From Bacteroidota bacterium (GTDB lineage Bacteria > Bacteroidota > Bacteroidia > Bacteroidales > Paludibacteraceae): 64,000 nt of DNA. The notes under the pieces are model-generated. The model searched no databases. It saw only the letters and a list, made by a program, of their open reading frames with translations, and was not told the DNA's origin. Location of the stretch: positions 186,001 through 250,000 of the forward strand of contig JAEWAN010000006.1 of NCBI GenBank assembly GCA_023391625.1, in the 5' to 3' direction. The first letter of the stretch is position 1. Every line of letters begins with the position of its first letter. Of this stretch, positions 36,420 to 45,810 are shown piece by piece. The position numbers and the translations under genes are program-made.

Positions 36420-36638
36420 TTGCTTATGTAAAATTAATTTTTCAAAATTATTGAGTATTCAATCCACTCTAAAAAAGAACGTGTTTATTAACTAATTAAT
36501 GAACACGCAATCTTTCCGAGGGCACGAAGATACAAAAAAATGTTTATTTTATTCTTTTTTATTGTTTATTTATAATTTATCCTTATATTTTAAAATCCGG
36601 AATAAACATTTTCAAACGCCACAAAACATAGAAAACAC

Positions 36639-37487
36639 CTATAAAAGATCAATATGTTCCGCAACTATTTCTTTTTTAAGAAAAACCGACGCTGATGAAA
36701 TAAATTTTTCCACTGATTCCGTTGTAAAATAACGACAGACCCCGTTTTTGGTACAACGTATCTCTAACTCCGGATGGCGTAACAAATAATCCTGCAAGCT
36801 GGCTGCCACAATTTCGCCCTGTGAAACCACCTTCATACGTTCCGGAATATAACTCTTTATTATATCTTGTAACAAAGGATAGTGCGTACAGCCCAATATA
36901 ATTGTATCTATGTCAGCATCCGCAGCCAACAGACGATTCAGATTCTTTTGTATAAAATAGGCAGCGCCTTCAGACTCATACTCATTATTTTCAATCAAAG
37001 GAACCCACATAGGGCAGGCCTCCGACGTTACAACGATATTGCTGTTCAACTTGGCTATTTCAAGCGGATAAGAGTCCGATTGTACAGTTCCAGCCGTTGC
37101 CAGTAACCCTACATGGTTGCTACAGGTCAGCCGGTTTATAATTTCCACGGTAGGCCTTATCACTCCCAGCACCCTCCGGGATGGGTCAAGATGAGGCAAA
37201 TCGTTTTGCTGAATAGTGCGCAGTGCTTTTGCCGAAGCCGTATTACAAGCCAGGATAACCAAATGGCAACCCAGTTCAAAAAGCTTAGTAACACATTCTA
37301 ACGTATATTTATAAACAACATCAAATGACCTGGTACCATATGGTGTACGGGCGTTATCCCCAAGATATATATAATCATATTGAGGAAGGGCCTCCCGGAT
37401 TTTTTCCAATATAGTCAACCCGCCATAACCGGAATCAAAAATTCCTATCGGGCCCGGGTTCTGTGGTAATATGACGGAGTTTGACAT
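36639..37487 (-). CDS. murI: Glutamate racemase
   Basis: A cytoplasmic cofactor-free racemase converting L- to D-glutamate for peptidoglycan. The 282 residues carry all hallmarks: GIFDSGYGGLTILEKIREAL (about 17-36), YLGDNARTPYG (about 49-59), the first catalytic Cys in LVILACNTASAKAL (about 77-90), LLATAGTVQSDSYP, EACPMWVPLIEN, and the second catalytic Cys in IILGCTHYPLLQ (about 198-209). It starts 33 bp after the M23 peptidase stop, so the two cell-wall genes are probably one transcript. Confidence 0.97.
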   Translation of the reverse strand: MSNSVILPQNPGPIGIFDSGYGGLTILEKIREALPQYDYIYLGDNARTPYGTRSFDVVYKYTLECVTKLFELGCHLVILACNTASAKALRTIQQNDLPHLDPSRRVLGVIRPTVEIINRLTCSNHVGLLATAGTVQSDSYPLEIAKLNSNIVVTSEACPMWVPLIENNEYESEGAAYFIQKNLNRLLAADADIDTIILGCTHYPLLQDIIKSYIPERMKVVSQGEIVAASLQDYLLRHPELEIRCTKNGVCRYFTTESVEKFISSASVFLKKEIVAEHIDLL

Positions 37488-37520
37488 GTTTATTGCAAAT
37501 CGATACGTAAATCAGACAAG

Positions 37521-38492
37521 TTAATCCAGCATTTGCCCGGTGTTATTACTTAACTGCACCATCAAATCATATTCTTCCGGAGACAAGTCAAGGAAGTAGT
37601 AATTTTGAGGATTCTGTACCGTACCTTTATAATGCACTTCATAATGCAAATGCGGTCCGGTTGATTTTCCAGTGTTACCCACTAGCCCGATAACATCACC
37701 CCGCTTTATTTTCTGTCCTCTTTTCACAAGGATCTTACTCATATGCCCATACAATGTTTCATAGCCGAATCCATGATCTATAATCACCGCATTACCATAT
37801 CCCTGTTGCCAACCTGTAAATTTTATCGTTCCATTACCCGTTGCAAAAATATCAGTACCTATAGGAGCAGAGAAATCCATACCTTTATGGAAACGCCGCA
37901 CATTATACACCGGGTCTATACGCCAGCCATAACCGGAAGCCGTACGACGCAAATCCTTATTTAAAACGGGCATGATTGCCGGAATATGCACTAATTTAGA
38001 TTCATTTTCCTTCGCCAGGTCTAATATCTCGTCAAACGATTTAGACTGAACATAAAGCTGTTTCTTTATTCCGTTCAGTTTTTTCGTTGTAGCCACAATA
38101 ATTTCCGAATTCGTTTCCTTCATCAGGTTATCATAATACTCCGTATTTGGAGTAATTGATTTCCTAACGGATAACGGTATAGGGTCTGCCTGCAAAATAG
38201 CCCGATACAGATTATCATCACGCATTTGCATATCCGACAGGACAAGCTGGACATCATCCAACTGTTTGTCCAGAAACTTATACTGAGCCTGTATCTTTTT
38301 ATTTTCACGGGACAGCTGTTTTTCGCGGGGCGATTCCACCACATACAAAAAGAGGAAAAAGAAAAGTACTCCTGCAAATGCTCCCGACAAAATATGATAA
38401 AAGAACCGCTTCACCTTATAGGCCCACGTATATTCTATCTGTTCATAATTGAGCGTTTCCGGATTAAAGTAAAATTTTTTCTTTTTACCCAT
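37521..38492 (-). CDS. M23-family cell-wall peptidase (LytM-type)
   Basis: A 323-residue membrane-anchored periplasmic protein. One helix at about 29-52 follows a basic cytoplasmic tail, then a coiled coil at about 55-100 (SRENKKIQAQYKFLDKQLDD). The zinc peptidase domain (about 185-295) has YGWRIDPVYNVRRFHKGMDF, giving the HxxxD metal ligands, the WQQGYGNAVIIDHGFGYETL core, GHMSKILVKRGQKIKRGDVI, and the HLHYEV catalytic/metal motif. Because all ligands are present it should cut peptidoglycan cross-links rather than act only as a divisome activator. Upstream lies a -7 box (38617-38624). It probably heads the M23-murI operon. Confidence 0.92.
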   Translation of the reverse strand: MGKKKKFYFNPETLNYEQIEYTWAYKVKRFFYHILSGAFAGVLFFFLFLYVVESPREKQLSRENKKIQAQYKFLDKQLDDVQLVLSDMQMRDDNLYRAILQADPIPLSVRKSITPNTEYYDNLMKETNSEIIVATTKKLNGIKKQLYVQSKSFDEILDLAKENESKLVHIPAIMPVLNKDLRRTASGYGWRIDPVYNVRRFHKGMDFSAPIGTDIFATGNGTIKFTGWQQGYGNAVIIDHGFGYETLYGHMSKILVKRGQKIKRGDVIGLVGNTGKSTGPHLHYEVHYKGTVQNPQNYYFLDLSPEEYDLMVQLSNNTGQMLD

Positions 38493-38616
38493 TAGTTTTT
38501 TCTCCTCCCGATAAATAAAAGGATAACGATAATAAAGGTTAGTTACTACTTAAAAAAGTGCTGCCTGTCCTTAGCAAAAAAGACCTGAAACTCAACATTT
38601 CTAACTAAAATTACCG

Positions 38617-38624
38617 CAAAAATA
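38617..38624 (-). promoter_or_regulatory. -7 box candidate for the M23-murI operon
   Basis: Minus-strand TATTTTTG fits TAnnTTTG. The leader would be about 115 nt. It lies 13 bp from the divergent alaS -7 box. Confidence 0.4.
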
Positions 38625-38636
38625 ATAAAATTAGTG

Positions 38637-38644
38637 TACTTTTG
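38637..38644 (+). promoter_or_regulatory. -7 box for alaS
   Basis: TACTTTTG matches TAnnTTTG; transcription would start near 38651, about 75 nt before the ATG. I saw no T-box-like structure. Confidence 0.55.
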
Positions 38645-38725
38645 CAGACTTATTTACGATAATTAATAGTATAATTATTTTAATTACTGGTTTCAGTGTA
38701 TTGTAAATTGTATTGAAATAAGCAT

Positions 38726-41338
38726 ATGACTTCACAAGAAATTCGTCAATCATTTTTAGATTTTTTTGCTGGAAAAAATCATAAAATCGTACCTTCCGCA
38801 CCTATGGTGATTAAAGATGACCCAACTCTGATGTTCACCAACGCAGGAATGAATCAGTTTAAAAATATCATATTAGGAAACGACCCTATCAAATATCCCC
38901 GTGTAGCCGATTCTCAGAAATGTTTACGTGTAAGCGGTAAACACAACGACTTGGAAGAAGTGGGACACGACACCTACCATCATACAATGTTTGAAATGTT
39001 AGGCAACTGGTCTTTCGGCGATTACTTTAAAAAAGAAGCCATAGAATGGGCCTGGGAATATCTGGTAAATATCCTGAAAATAGATCCAGAACGTTTATAC
39101 GTTACCGTATTCGAAGGTTCTCCTGCCGAAGGCTTGGAACGCGACAACGAAGCTGCAGCTATCTGGGCTAAATTCCTGCCGGAAGAAAGAATTTTAAACG
39201 GCAGCAAAAAAGACAATTTTTGGGAAATGGGCGATACCGGTCCTTGCGGCCCTTGTTCCGAAATACATATAGACTTGCGGAGCGATGCGGAAAGAAAAGA
39301 AATAGACGGTCTGACTTTGGTCAATAACGACCATCCACAGGTTATCGAAATCTGGAATAATGTATTCATGCAGTACAACCGGAAAGCCGACGGTTCGCTT
39401 GAAGAACTTCCGGCTAAAGTTATCGACACCGGTATGGGTTTTGAACGTCTTTGCATGGCCTTACAAGGCAAAACATCCAATTACGATACTGACGTTTTCC
39501 AACCGATCATACAGGAAATCGGCAAAATCGCCGGATTAAAATACGGTGAGAATGAAAAGACTGATGTTGCTATGCGGGTTATAGCAGACCATATCCGGAC
39601 TATCGCATTCTCTATCACTGACGGGCAGCTGCCTTCCAATGCTAAAGCTGGCTACGTAATCCGCCGTATTTTACGTCGTGCCGTACGTTACGGATATACT
39701 TTCCTGAATCAGCGTAGCGCATTTATGTATAAACTTATTCCAGTACTGATTGACGTTATGGGCAAAGCCTATCCGGAACTAATATCCCAACAGACCCTGA
39801 TAGAGAAAGTAACCAAGGAAGAAGAAGAATCATTCCTCCGCACTTTGGAAACAGGTATACGTTTGCTGGACAAAGTTATGGACGAAGCCCGCAAAGAAAA
39901 CAAATCCATCATTTCCGGAAAAGACGCATTTACATTATATGACACTTTCGGATTCCCATTGGATTTAACCGAGCTTATTCTCCGTGAAAACAAATTCACT
40001 GTTAATATCGATGAGTTCAACTCCGAAATGGAGAAACAAAAAGAACGCGCCCGTAACGCTGCTTCAATTGAAACCGGCGACTGGGTTGTTCTTAGAGAAG
40101 GTGACAGCGTATTTGTGGGTTATGACAAAACCGAAACAGAGACACAAGTATTGCGCTACCGTAAGGTTAAACAAAAAAATAAAGAATTTTATCAACTGGT
40201 ACTCTCCGCCACTCCTTTTTATGCTGAAATGGGAGGACAGGTAGGCGACAGTGGAATATTAAAATCAGAGAACGGAACAATCCGTATTCTGGATACAAAA
40301 AAAGAAAATAACTTATCCGTTCACATCACAGATAAGATTATTGAAAATATCACGGATACTTTTACCGCTTCCATCAACGTGGACAATCGGATAGCAACTT
40401 CATGCAACCACTCTGCCACCCACTTGCTGCACGAAGCCCTGCGTGAAGTGTTAGGCAACCATGTAGAACAAAAAGGTTCATATGTAAGCCCGGACGGACT
40501 CCGTTTTGACTTCTCTCATTTTCAGAAAATGAGCCCGGAAGAAATCAGAACAGTGGAACATCTGGTAAACAAACGTATCCGAACCAATTACGCTCTTTGC
40601 GATATGCGCGAAGTTCCGATTGCGGAAGCACAGGGAATGGGAGCAATGGCACTTTTCGGTGAGAAATACGGTGAAACCGTCCGTGTTGTAAAGTTCGGAG
40701 ACTCTATTGAACTTTGCGGCGGAACCCATGTGCAATACACGGGACAAATCGGAATGTTCCGCATTCTATCCGAAACATCCATCGCCGCCGGAATCAGACG
40801 TATTGAAGCGGTAACTGCCGGTAAGCTGGAACAAATGCTCGATGCACAACAAGATATGCTCAATTCTGTACGCGACTTATTCAACAATACGCCTCAATTA
40901 TTGGGAGCGATCAAAAAAACAATTGATGAAAACAGCGAACTGAAAAAGCAGATGGATGACTTCATGCGGGAAAAAATCATTGCCTTGCGTGATAAAGTGA
41001 TTGAAAACGCAGAAACCGTTAACGGAATAAAAGTAATCAGACTCGATATGAATGCTGCTCCGGAAATGATTAAGAGCCTTGCATTCCAAATCAGGAACAT
41101 CGTAAAAGAAAATCTGTTCTTTGTAGCCGGAGCTATACAGGATGGCAAACCGTCACTTACCGTACTGCTTTCTGACGACCTGGTAGCTAAAGGGCTGAAT
41201 GCCGTAAACATAGCCCGTGAAGCTGCTAAAGAAATTCAGGGAGGAGGAGGAGGCCAGCCGTTCTTTGCTGCTGCCGGAGGTAAAAATGCTGCCGGAATCC
41301 AGAAAGCGATTGAAAAAGCGCTGGAAGCACTTAAATAA
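38726..41338 (+). CDS. alaS: Alanyl-tRNA synthetase
   Basis: This enzyme charges tRNA-Ala and edits misacylated Ser/Gly. It is full length (870 residues, E. coli 876). The class II catalytic core starts with QEIRQSFLDFFAGKNHKIVP and includes HTMFEMLGNWSFGDYF (about 87), MGDTGPCGPCSEIH (about 168) and the motif 3 region DTGMGFERL. The editing domain has the metal-binding HSATHLLHEAL (about 561) and CGGTHVQYTGQIGMFRI (about 664). The C-terminal C-Ala domain ends with the Gly-rich QGGGGGQPFFAAAGG (about 837). It is followed by a terminator. Confidence 0.98.
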   Translation: MTSQEIRQSFLDFFAGKNHKIVPSAPMVIKDDPTLMFTNAGMNQFKNIILGNDPIKYPRVADSQKCLRVSGKHNDLEEVGHDTYHHTMFEMLGNWSFGDYFKKEAIEWAWEYLVNILKIDPERLYVTVFEGSPAEGLERDNEAAAIWAKFLPEERILNGSKKDNFWEMGDTGPCGPCSEIHIDLRSDAERKEIDGLTLVNNDHPQVIEIWNNVFMQYNRKADGSLEELPAKVIDTGMGFERLCMALQGKTSNYDTDVFQPIIQEIGKIAGLKYGENEKTDVAMRVIADHIRTIAFSITDGQLPSNAKAGYVIRRILRRAVRYGYTFLNQRSAFMYKLIPVLIDVMGKAYPELISQQTLIEKVTKEEEESFLRTLETGIRLLDKVMDEARKENKSIISGKDAFTLYDTFGFPLDLTELILRENKFTVNIDEFNSEMEKQKERARNAASIETGDWVVLREGDSVFVGYDKTETETQVLRYRKVKQKNKEFYQLVLSATPFYAEMGGQVGDSGILKSENGTIRILDTKKENNLSVHITDKIIENITDTFTASINVDNRIATSCNHSATHLLHEALREVLGNHVEQKGSYVSPDGLRFDFSHFQKMSPEEIRTVEHLVNKRIRTNYALCDMREVPIAEAQGMGAMALFGEKYGETVRVVKFGDSIELCGGTHVQYTGQIGMFRILSETSIAAGIRRIEAVTAGKLEQMLDAQQDMLNSVRDLFNNTPQLLGAIKKTIDENSELKKQMDDFMREKIIALRDKVIENAETVNGIKVIRLDMNAAPEMIKSLAFQIRNIVKENLFFVAGAIQDGKPSLTVLLSDDLVAKGLNAVNIAREAAKEIQGGGGGQPFFAAAGGKNAAGIQKAIEKALEALK

Positions 41339-41364
41339 GCTATCTCGTTTTAACAAACCCAATA

Positions 41365-41398
41365 AAACAGCCCGGACTTCTATTTCCGGGTTGTTTGC
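41365..41398 (+). terminator. Terminator after alaS
   Basis: A 12-bp stem with one G-U pair (41365-41376 with 41385-41396), rich in G and C, with a T-containing 3' flank. Confidence 0.75.
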
Positions 41399-41471
41399 TT
41401 TATAATAAGCCGATTCAACAAGAGTCAGAATCCACAAAGATTTATTATTTTCGTTCCTCAAAACAAAAAAC

Positions 41472-41924
41472 ATGTCAGCTCCTGTTATTCGTAAAGCCGT
41501 AAAACAAGATTGTCCCCGCTTACTGGAATTAATAAAGGGATTAGCGGAATATGAACAAGCTCCGGAAGAAGTTACCATTAGCCTGTCTCACTTGGAAGAG
41601 AGCGGATTTGGCGAACAACCAGTATGGTGGGCTTATGTAGTTGAGGTAAACGGGATGATACAAGGATTCGCCTTATATTATATCCGTTTTAGTACATGGA
41701 AAGGGCAACGTATGTATCTGGAAGACATTTACATTGAACCCGAAATGAGAGGAAAAGGATTAGGAAAACTGTTATTTGAACAACTTATAACCGAAGCTAA
41801 AGAAAAAAAACTAAACGGAATGGTATGGCAAGCTCTGGAATGGAATAAACCCGCCCTGAATTTTTATAAAAAATACAATGCCCGCTTTGATTCCGAATGG
41901 ATAAATATTTCCCTGGATTTTTAA
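41472..41924 (+). CDS. GNAT-family N-acetyltransferase, diamine acetyltransferase-like
   Basis: A 150-residue single-domain GCN5-type acetyltransferase. The acetyl-CoA loop is RGKGLGKLLF (about residues 94-103), preceded by the beta4 strand MYLEDIYIEP and followed by WQALEWNKPALNFYKKYNAR, the C-terminal motif B. The combination FSTWKGQRMYLEDIYI and ALEWN...AL.FY is very like the spermidine/spermine acetyltransferase (SAT) branch, so a polyamine or small amine is a plausible substrate. It is cytoplasmic. The ATG at 41472 is chosen as it places the usual VIRKAVKQDCPRLLELI helix at the N-terminus. It converges with the LytTR gene; both stops fall in an 8-bp inverted repeat. Confidence 0.85.
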   Translation: MSAPVIRKAVKQDCPRLLELIKGLAEYEQAPEEVTISLSHLEESGFGEQPVWWAYVVEVNGMIQGFALYYIRFSTWKGQRMYLEDIYIEPEMRGKGLGKLLFEQLITEAKEKKLNGMVWQALEWNKPALNFYKKYNARFDSEWINISLDF

Positions 41925-41940
41925 TATCCGGTGATATTAA
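41921..41940. repeat. Inverted repeat holding both convergent stop codons
   Basis: TTAATATC-CGGT-GATATTAA spans 41921-41940 and includes the GNAT stop (plus strand) and the LytTR stop (minus strand). The stem is A/T-rich and there is no T-run, so it is at best a weak bidirectional terminator. Confidence 0.45.
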
Positions 41941-42668
41941 TTTATCATTTTGCGGTCAAGAAACTGCTGAAAAGCATCCTTATAACTCTCGGATATCGGT
42001 ATCCTGGTTTTTCCGAACACAATGCGGTTATGTTCAATCTCCTTGATTTTATCCGTATTCACAATGTAAGAACGGTGAACCCGCATAAAATGTGATTTAG
42101 AAAGCATATCTTCCATCGCCTTCATCGTAATGTGGGATATGATAGATTTTGCTTCATCATCCATAAATATCCTCACATAATCTTTTAAGCCTTCTACATA
42201 CAAGATATTTTTAACTTCAATCTGAATTATTTTATAATCCGACTTCACGAAAATGCTATCTTGCTGGGCTGTTGCAGAGGAGGAGGAGGAAGAAACGACC
42301 CGTTTATTCATTTCAAACCACTGCAATGCCTTATGTGCAGCTTGCAGAAAATCGCTGTACCCGAAAGGTTTCAGCAGATAGTCCAAAGCATTTACTTTAT
42401 AACTCTCCAGCGCATACTGCTGAAAAGCGGTTGTAAATATAATACGCGTCTGTTCCGGGACAAACTTGGCGAAATCCATCCCATTCAGTTCCGCCATCTG
42501 AATATCCAGAAAAAGAACATCCGGCGACGATTCACGCACCGCCTGAGTAGCTTCTATAGCTGAATGGAACTTGCCTGTAAGTTCCAGAAACGGAGTTTTA
42601 TTAACATACCCTTCTATCAGGCCTAATGCTAACGGCTCATCATCAATAATGAAACAAGTAAGTATCAT
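41937..42668 (-). CDS. LytTR-family response regulator
   Basis: A 243-residue regulator. The receiver domain (about 1-120) has the acidic pocket IIDDEPLA, the phosphoacceptor Asp in VLFLDIQMAELNG (about residue 56), a T at the switch position (IIFTTAFQ) and the conserved Lys in LDYLLKPFGYSDF. A Ser-rich linker follows, then a LytTR DNA-binding domain (about 142-240) with KSDYKIIQIEVKNILYVEGL, FMRVHRSYIVNTDKI and FGKTRIPISESYKDAF. LytTR domains bind two direct repeats about two helical turns apart. It is the last gene of the efflux operon, 81 bp after the kinase, and the likely ligand of the direct repeat at 48406-48435. Confidence 0.95.
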   Translation of the reverse strand: MILTCFIIDDEPLALGLIEGYVNKTPFLELTGKFHSAIEATQAVRESSPDVLFLDIQMAELNGMDFAKFVPEQTRIIFTTAFQQYALESYKVNALDYLLKPFGYSDFLQAAHKALQWFEMNKRVVSSSSSSATAQQDSIFVKSDYKIIQIEVKNILYVEGLKDYVRIFMDDEAKSIISHITMKAMEDMLSKSHFMRVHRSYIVNTDKIKEIEHNRIVFGKTRIPISESYKDAFQQFLDRKMIN

Positions 42669-42749
42669 ATTACTAAAGTATTTAAGGGTACAATTCTACA
42701 AAACAAATTCATTAAATCCAACAAATGACCCGCTTTCTTTTACATCTAC

Positions 42750-43805
42750 TCATTTCAAGGGTACTACCAGCTCACACGTATAAACATGATCTTTTTCCTC
42801 CGTACGGAAAATATGCTGGTGAGGATAAAGGATGTCCAACCGACGATGCAAATTCTCCAAACCGATGCCGGAACCGCTTTTATCACTTTCATCTTTCGGA
42901 AAGTAACTATTACTGATCACACACACAATCCGTTCCTCCACCTGATGAATATCTATGTGAATAAAGGAATGGCTGGTGTGGCTCACGCCATGTTTAAACG
43001 CATTTTCTATCAAGGTTATAAAAATCATGGGAGCTATCAATCTTTCCGGCGACTGTACCTCCTGTATGTCCGTCTTCACCTCCACATTCTCCGTCAGCCT
43101 GATACGCATAAGCTCAATGTAATTACGGATAAAATCCAGTTCCTTACGTATCTCCACAAAATTATGGCTGTTATCATACAGCACATAACGCATCAATTTA
43201 CTTAATTCCAGAACCGTATTTTGTGCTTTTTCCGGACTGATAGCAATCAAAGCATAAATATTATTCAACGTATTAAAAAAGAAATGAGGATTTATCTGCT
43301 GTCTCAGGTTTAGCAATTCAGCTTCTTTTCGCCTGTTTTCTTCCTCCTGCCGCTGTGCATCAATAATATACCATTTACTTAACACTTTCACCATAATGCT
43401 GAACCCGCTCATCATAATCATAGTAAACACTTCACGCATGATAAACCAAAAACGGCGGACAGCTTCAGGACGCGGGTCATGAGGTGGAGGCGGTTCGTGA
43501 GGCCAGGACTCTTTCAGGACATAAAGCAACAAACCGATACCCACAACCAGGATAAGGTTCAGAATTATAAATTTACCTATCTTTCTTGGGAAAAGATATT
43601 TTTCCGTCAAATAAAAATAATTCAGATAGAAGACGAATGCCGAAGCAATTACAGAAGCGCCGTGATTACGCACAATCCGCATATAGTCAATCTCAGTATT
43701 TCTGGAAAGCATCAGGAAAGGCAGCGCAAACACAAAAATCCATACCCCGATGTTAATAATAATCTGAAGTGTATTTGCTTTTTTTACTTTCATATTTTTA
43801 TTCAT
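42750..43805 (-). CDS. LytS/YehU-type sensor histidine kinase
   Basis: A 351-residue inner-membrane kinase. Four hydrophobic segments (about 12-32, 45-65, 78-98 and 120-142) form the sensor; no extracellular domain is present, so the signal is probably membrane-derived. The His-kinase region has INPHFFFNTLNNIYALI, with the phosphorylated His at about 174, and the ATP-binding N-box IENAFKHGVSH and G-box GSGIGLENLHRRLDILY. It overlaps the upstream permease gene by 8 bp and precedes the LytTR regulator by 81 bp, so the three are co-transcribed and should work together. Confidence 0.94.
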   Translation of the reverse strand: MNKNMKVKKANTLQIIINIGVWIFVFALPFLMLSRNTEIDYMRIVRNHGASVIASAFVFYLNYFYLTEKYLFPRKIGKFIILNLILVVGIGLLLYVLKESWPHEPPPPHDPRPEAVRRFWFIMREVFTMIMMSGFSIMVKVLSKWYIIDAQRQEEENRRKEAELLNLRQQINPHFFFNTLNNIYALIAISPEKAQNTVLELSKLMRYVLYDNSHNFVEIRKELDFIRNYIELMRIRLTENVEVKTDIQEVQSPERLIAPMIFITLIENAFKHGVSHTSHSFIHIDIHQVEERIVCVISNSYFPKDESDKSGSGIGLENLHRRLDILYPHQHIFRTEEKDHVYTCELVVPLK

Positions 43806-45018
43806 AGCGGATAGCCTCTATCGGATCAAGCCCCGCCGCTTTTTTAGCAGGATACCAACCGAAGAATACTCCCGTAAAAGTACATACTGTAAATGATAAA
43901 ACAATGGAATAGGACTGAATATAAATAGGCCAGGCAAAAACAAACTTTACAATAAAAGCTGCACCGATACCCAAAATCACACCAATCAGCCCTCCCACAA
44001 AACTGATAAGTATTGCTTCAATCAGGAACTGGGTCAGAATATCGCGCCCTTTAGCGCCAATAGACATTCTAAGTCCGATTTCCCGCGTACGTTCCGTTAC
44101 CGACACATACATAATGTTCATTACACCGATACCACCTACCAATAAGGAAATTCCGGCAATACAAGCCAACAATACCGTAAGCAGATTGGTGGTAGAAGTC
44201 ATCATTTCACTCATTTCCTGCTGGGAACGAACGGTGAAATCATCGTCATCACTCACCTTTAACTTATGGTTAGCCCGTAATGTCTGTTCTATTTCGCTAA
44301 TAGCCATATCCGTCAGTTCCTCTGACACTGCCGAAGCATAAATACCCTGAATATACGTTATAGCCAGAATCCTCTTCTGAACAGTAGAATAAGGAGCCAG
44401 TATAATTTCATCCTGATCCATCCCCATACTGTTATATCCTTTTTCCTGCAAAGTTCCGATAACAGTCAACGGAATACTGTTAAACCGGATGACTTTCCCT
44501 ATCGGATCTTCACCATTAGGAAAAAGATTATCTATAATTGTTTTTCCTATCACACAAACCTTAGCAGCCGTAACAATCTGGTTATCCGTAAAGATAGTTC
44601 CCTTATCAATAGACAGTTTACGAATATCAAGGTAATCGGCATTAATTCCGGTTATAGAACCCGGATAGTTGTTAGCCCCATAAATAAACTGTCCTGCACT
44701 GCTCACTGTTGGCGAGATAGCCGAAATATACTGTGCATTATCACGGATATCGTAATAATCTTCCAGTTTCAAAGTCTGCATATCGTCCGCACTACGTCGA
44801 ATTCCTCCCCTGTTTTCGGTACCCGGATGAATCATAATCATATTTGACCCCATTTCCGAAATCTGTTCTTGAATACTGATTTTAGAGCCCTCGCCTATCG
44901 CCAGCATGGTGATAACCGACCCTACCCCGATGATGATCCCAAGCATGGTCAGAAATGACCGCATTTTATTTTGAGCGATAGCCCTGAGCGATATTTTTAC
45001 GGAATTTCCTATGTTCAT
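43798..45018 (-). CDS. MacB-type ABC transporter permease
   Basis: A 406-residue inner-membrane permease of the FtsX/MacB class. One N-terminal helix (about 18-42, MRSFLTMLGIIIGVGSVITM) is followed by a periplasmic MacB core domain (about 45-240) and three C-terminal helices (about 284-306, 332-355 and 368-390). The signature VGGIGVMNIMYVSVTERTRE and GLRMSIGAKGRDI is clear. Here the permease and ATPase are separate proteins, unlike E. coli MacB, as is common in Bacteroidota. It lies 16 bp after the ATPase gene. Confidence 0.94.
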   Translation of the reverse strand: MNIGNSVKISLRAIAQNKMRSFLTMLGIIIGVGSVITMLAIGEGSKISIQEQISEMGSNMIMIHPGTENRGGIRRSADDMQTLKLEDYYDIRDNAQYISAISPTVSSAGQFIYGANNYPGSITGINADYLDIRKLSIDKGTIFTDNQIVTAAKVCVIGKTIIDNLFPNGEDPIGKVIRFNSIPLTVIGTLQEKGYNSMGMDQDEIILAPYSTVQKRILAITYIQGIYASAVSEELTDMAISEIEQTLRANHKLKVSDDDDFTVRSQQEMSEMMTSTTNLLTVLLACIAGISLLVGGIGVMNIMYVSVTERTREIGLRMSIGAKGRDILTQFLIEAILISFVGGLIGVILGIGAAFIVKFVFAWPIYIQSYSIVLSFTVCTFTGVFFGWYPAKKAAGLDPIEAIRYE

Positions 45019-45034
45019 AATAATTCCTCTTTTT

Positions 45035-45778
45035 TTAATCTTCCTGTTTTGGTAAACTATCCAATACCTCTTTAGCGGGTTTTATTTGTGAATTATATTC
45101 ATCTTTCACCACTTTCCCGTCTTTTAACACAATATTCCGGCTCGCATACTGGGATAGTTCCGGGTTATGCGTTACAAATATAATAGTACGCCCTTTCGCA
45201 TACAGCTCCTGAAACAAAACGATAATCTCATATGAAGTCCTGCTGTCAAGATTACCGGTAGCCTCATCCGCCAGAATAATAACCGGATCATTCACCAATG
45301 CCCGGGCTATAGCCACACGTTGCTGCTGCCCTCCGGACATCTGATTGGATTTATGCAACATTCTGTTTTCCAGTCCTACCGCTACCAACGCCTTCTCCGC
45401 TTTTTCATGACGTTGTTTAGCGTCAAAAGCCGGATTATACAATAAAGGCAGCTCTACATTTTCAATAGCCGTAGTTTTAGGCAGCAGATTATAAGACTGA
45501 AAAATAAACCCGATTTTCCGGTTACGTATCGTAGCACGTGCATCTTTATTCATCGTACTGACGTCAATACCGTCCAGATAATATTTACCCTGTGTGGGAG
45601 TGTCCAGACAACCCAACAAATTCAACAAGGTAGATTTTCCGGAGCCACTGGCTCCCATTATCGTTACGAATTCACCTTCTTCTATGGCAAAAGACACGCC
45701 ACGCAAAGCATGAACAGTCTCATCCCCCACGATGAAATCCCGTTTTATATCTTCTACCTGAATAATTGTTTTAGCCAT
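45035..45778 (-). CDS. ABC transporter ATP-binding subunit (MacB/LolD type)
   Basis: A 247-residue cytoplasmic ATPase. Walker A is GASGSGKSTLL (about 40-50), the Q-loop IGFIFQSYNLLP (about 90), the signature MSGGQQQRVAIARAL (about 147), Walker B VIILADEATGNLD, and the switch His in IIFVTHNPE. The LolD/MacB subclass is shown by the LLNLLGCLDTPTQG stretch after Walker A. It powers the permease encoded next. The last 15 residues are a short acidic tail. Confidence 0.95.
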   Translation of the reverse strand: MAKTIIQVEDIKRDFIVGDETVHALRGVSFAIEEGEFVTIMGASGSGKSTLLNLLGCLDTPTQGKYYLDGIDVSTMNKDARATIRNRKIGFIFQSYNLLPKTTAIENVELPLLYNPAFDAKQRHEKAEKALVAVGLENRMLHKSNQMSGGQQQRVAIARALVNDPVIILADEATGNLDSRTSYEIIVLFQELYAKGRTIIFVTHNPELSQYASRNIVLKDGKVVKDEYNSQIKPAKEVLDSLPKQED

Positions 45779-45810
45779 ATTACTACCTTTTCTTTTATCA
45801 TAAACCTAAA

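Noticed and set aside
38645..38725. T-box or other riboswitch in the alaS leader
   Set aside because: The leader is only about 75 nt, A/T-rich, and lacks the T-box sequence or a hairpin terminator.
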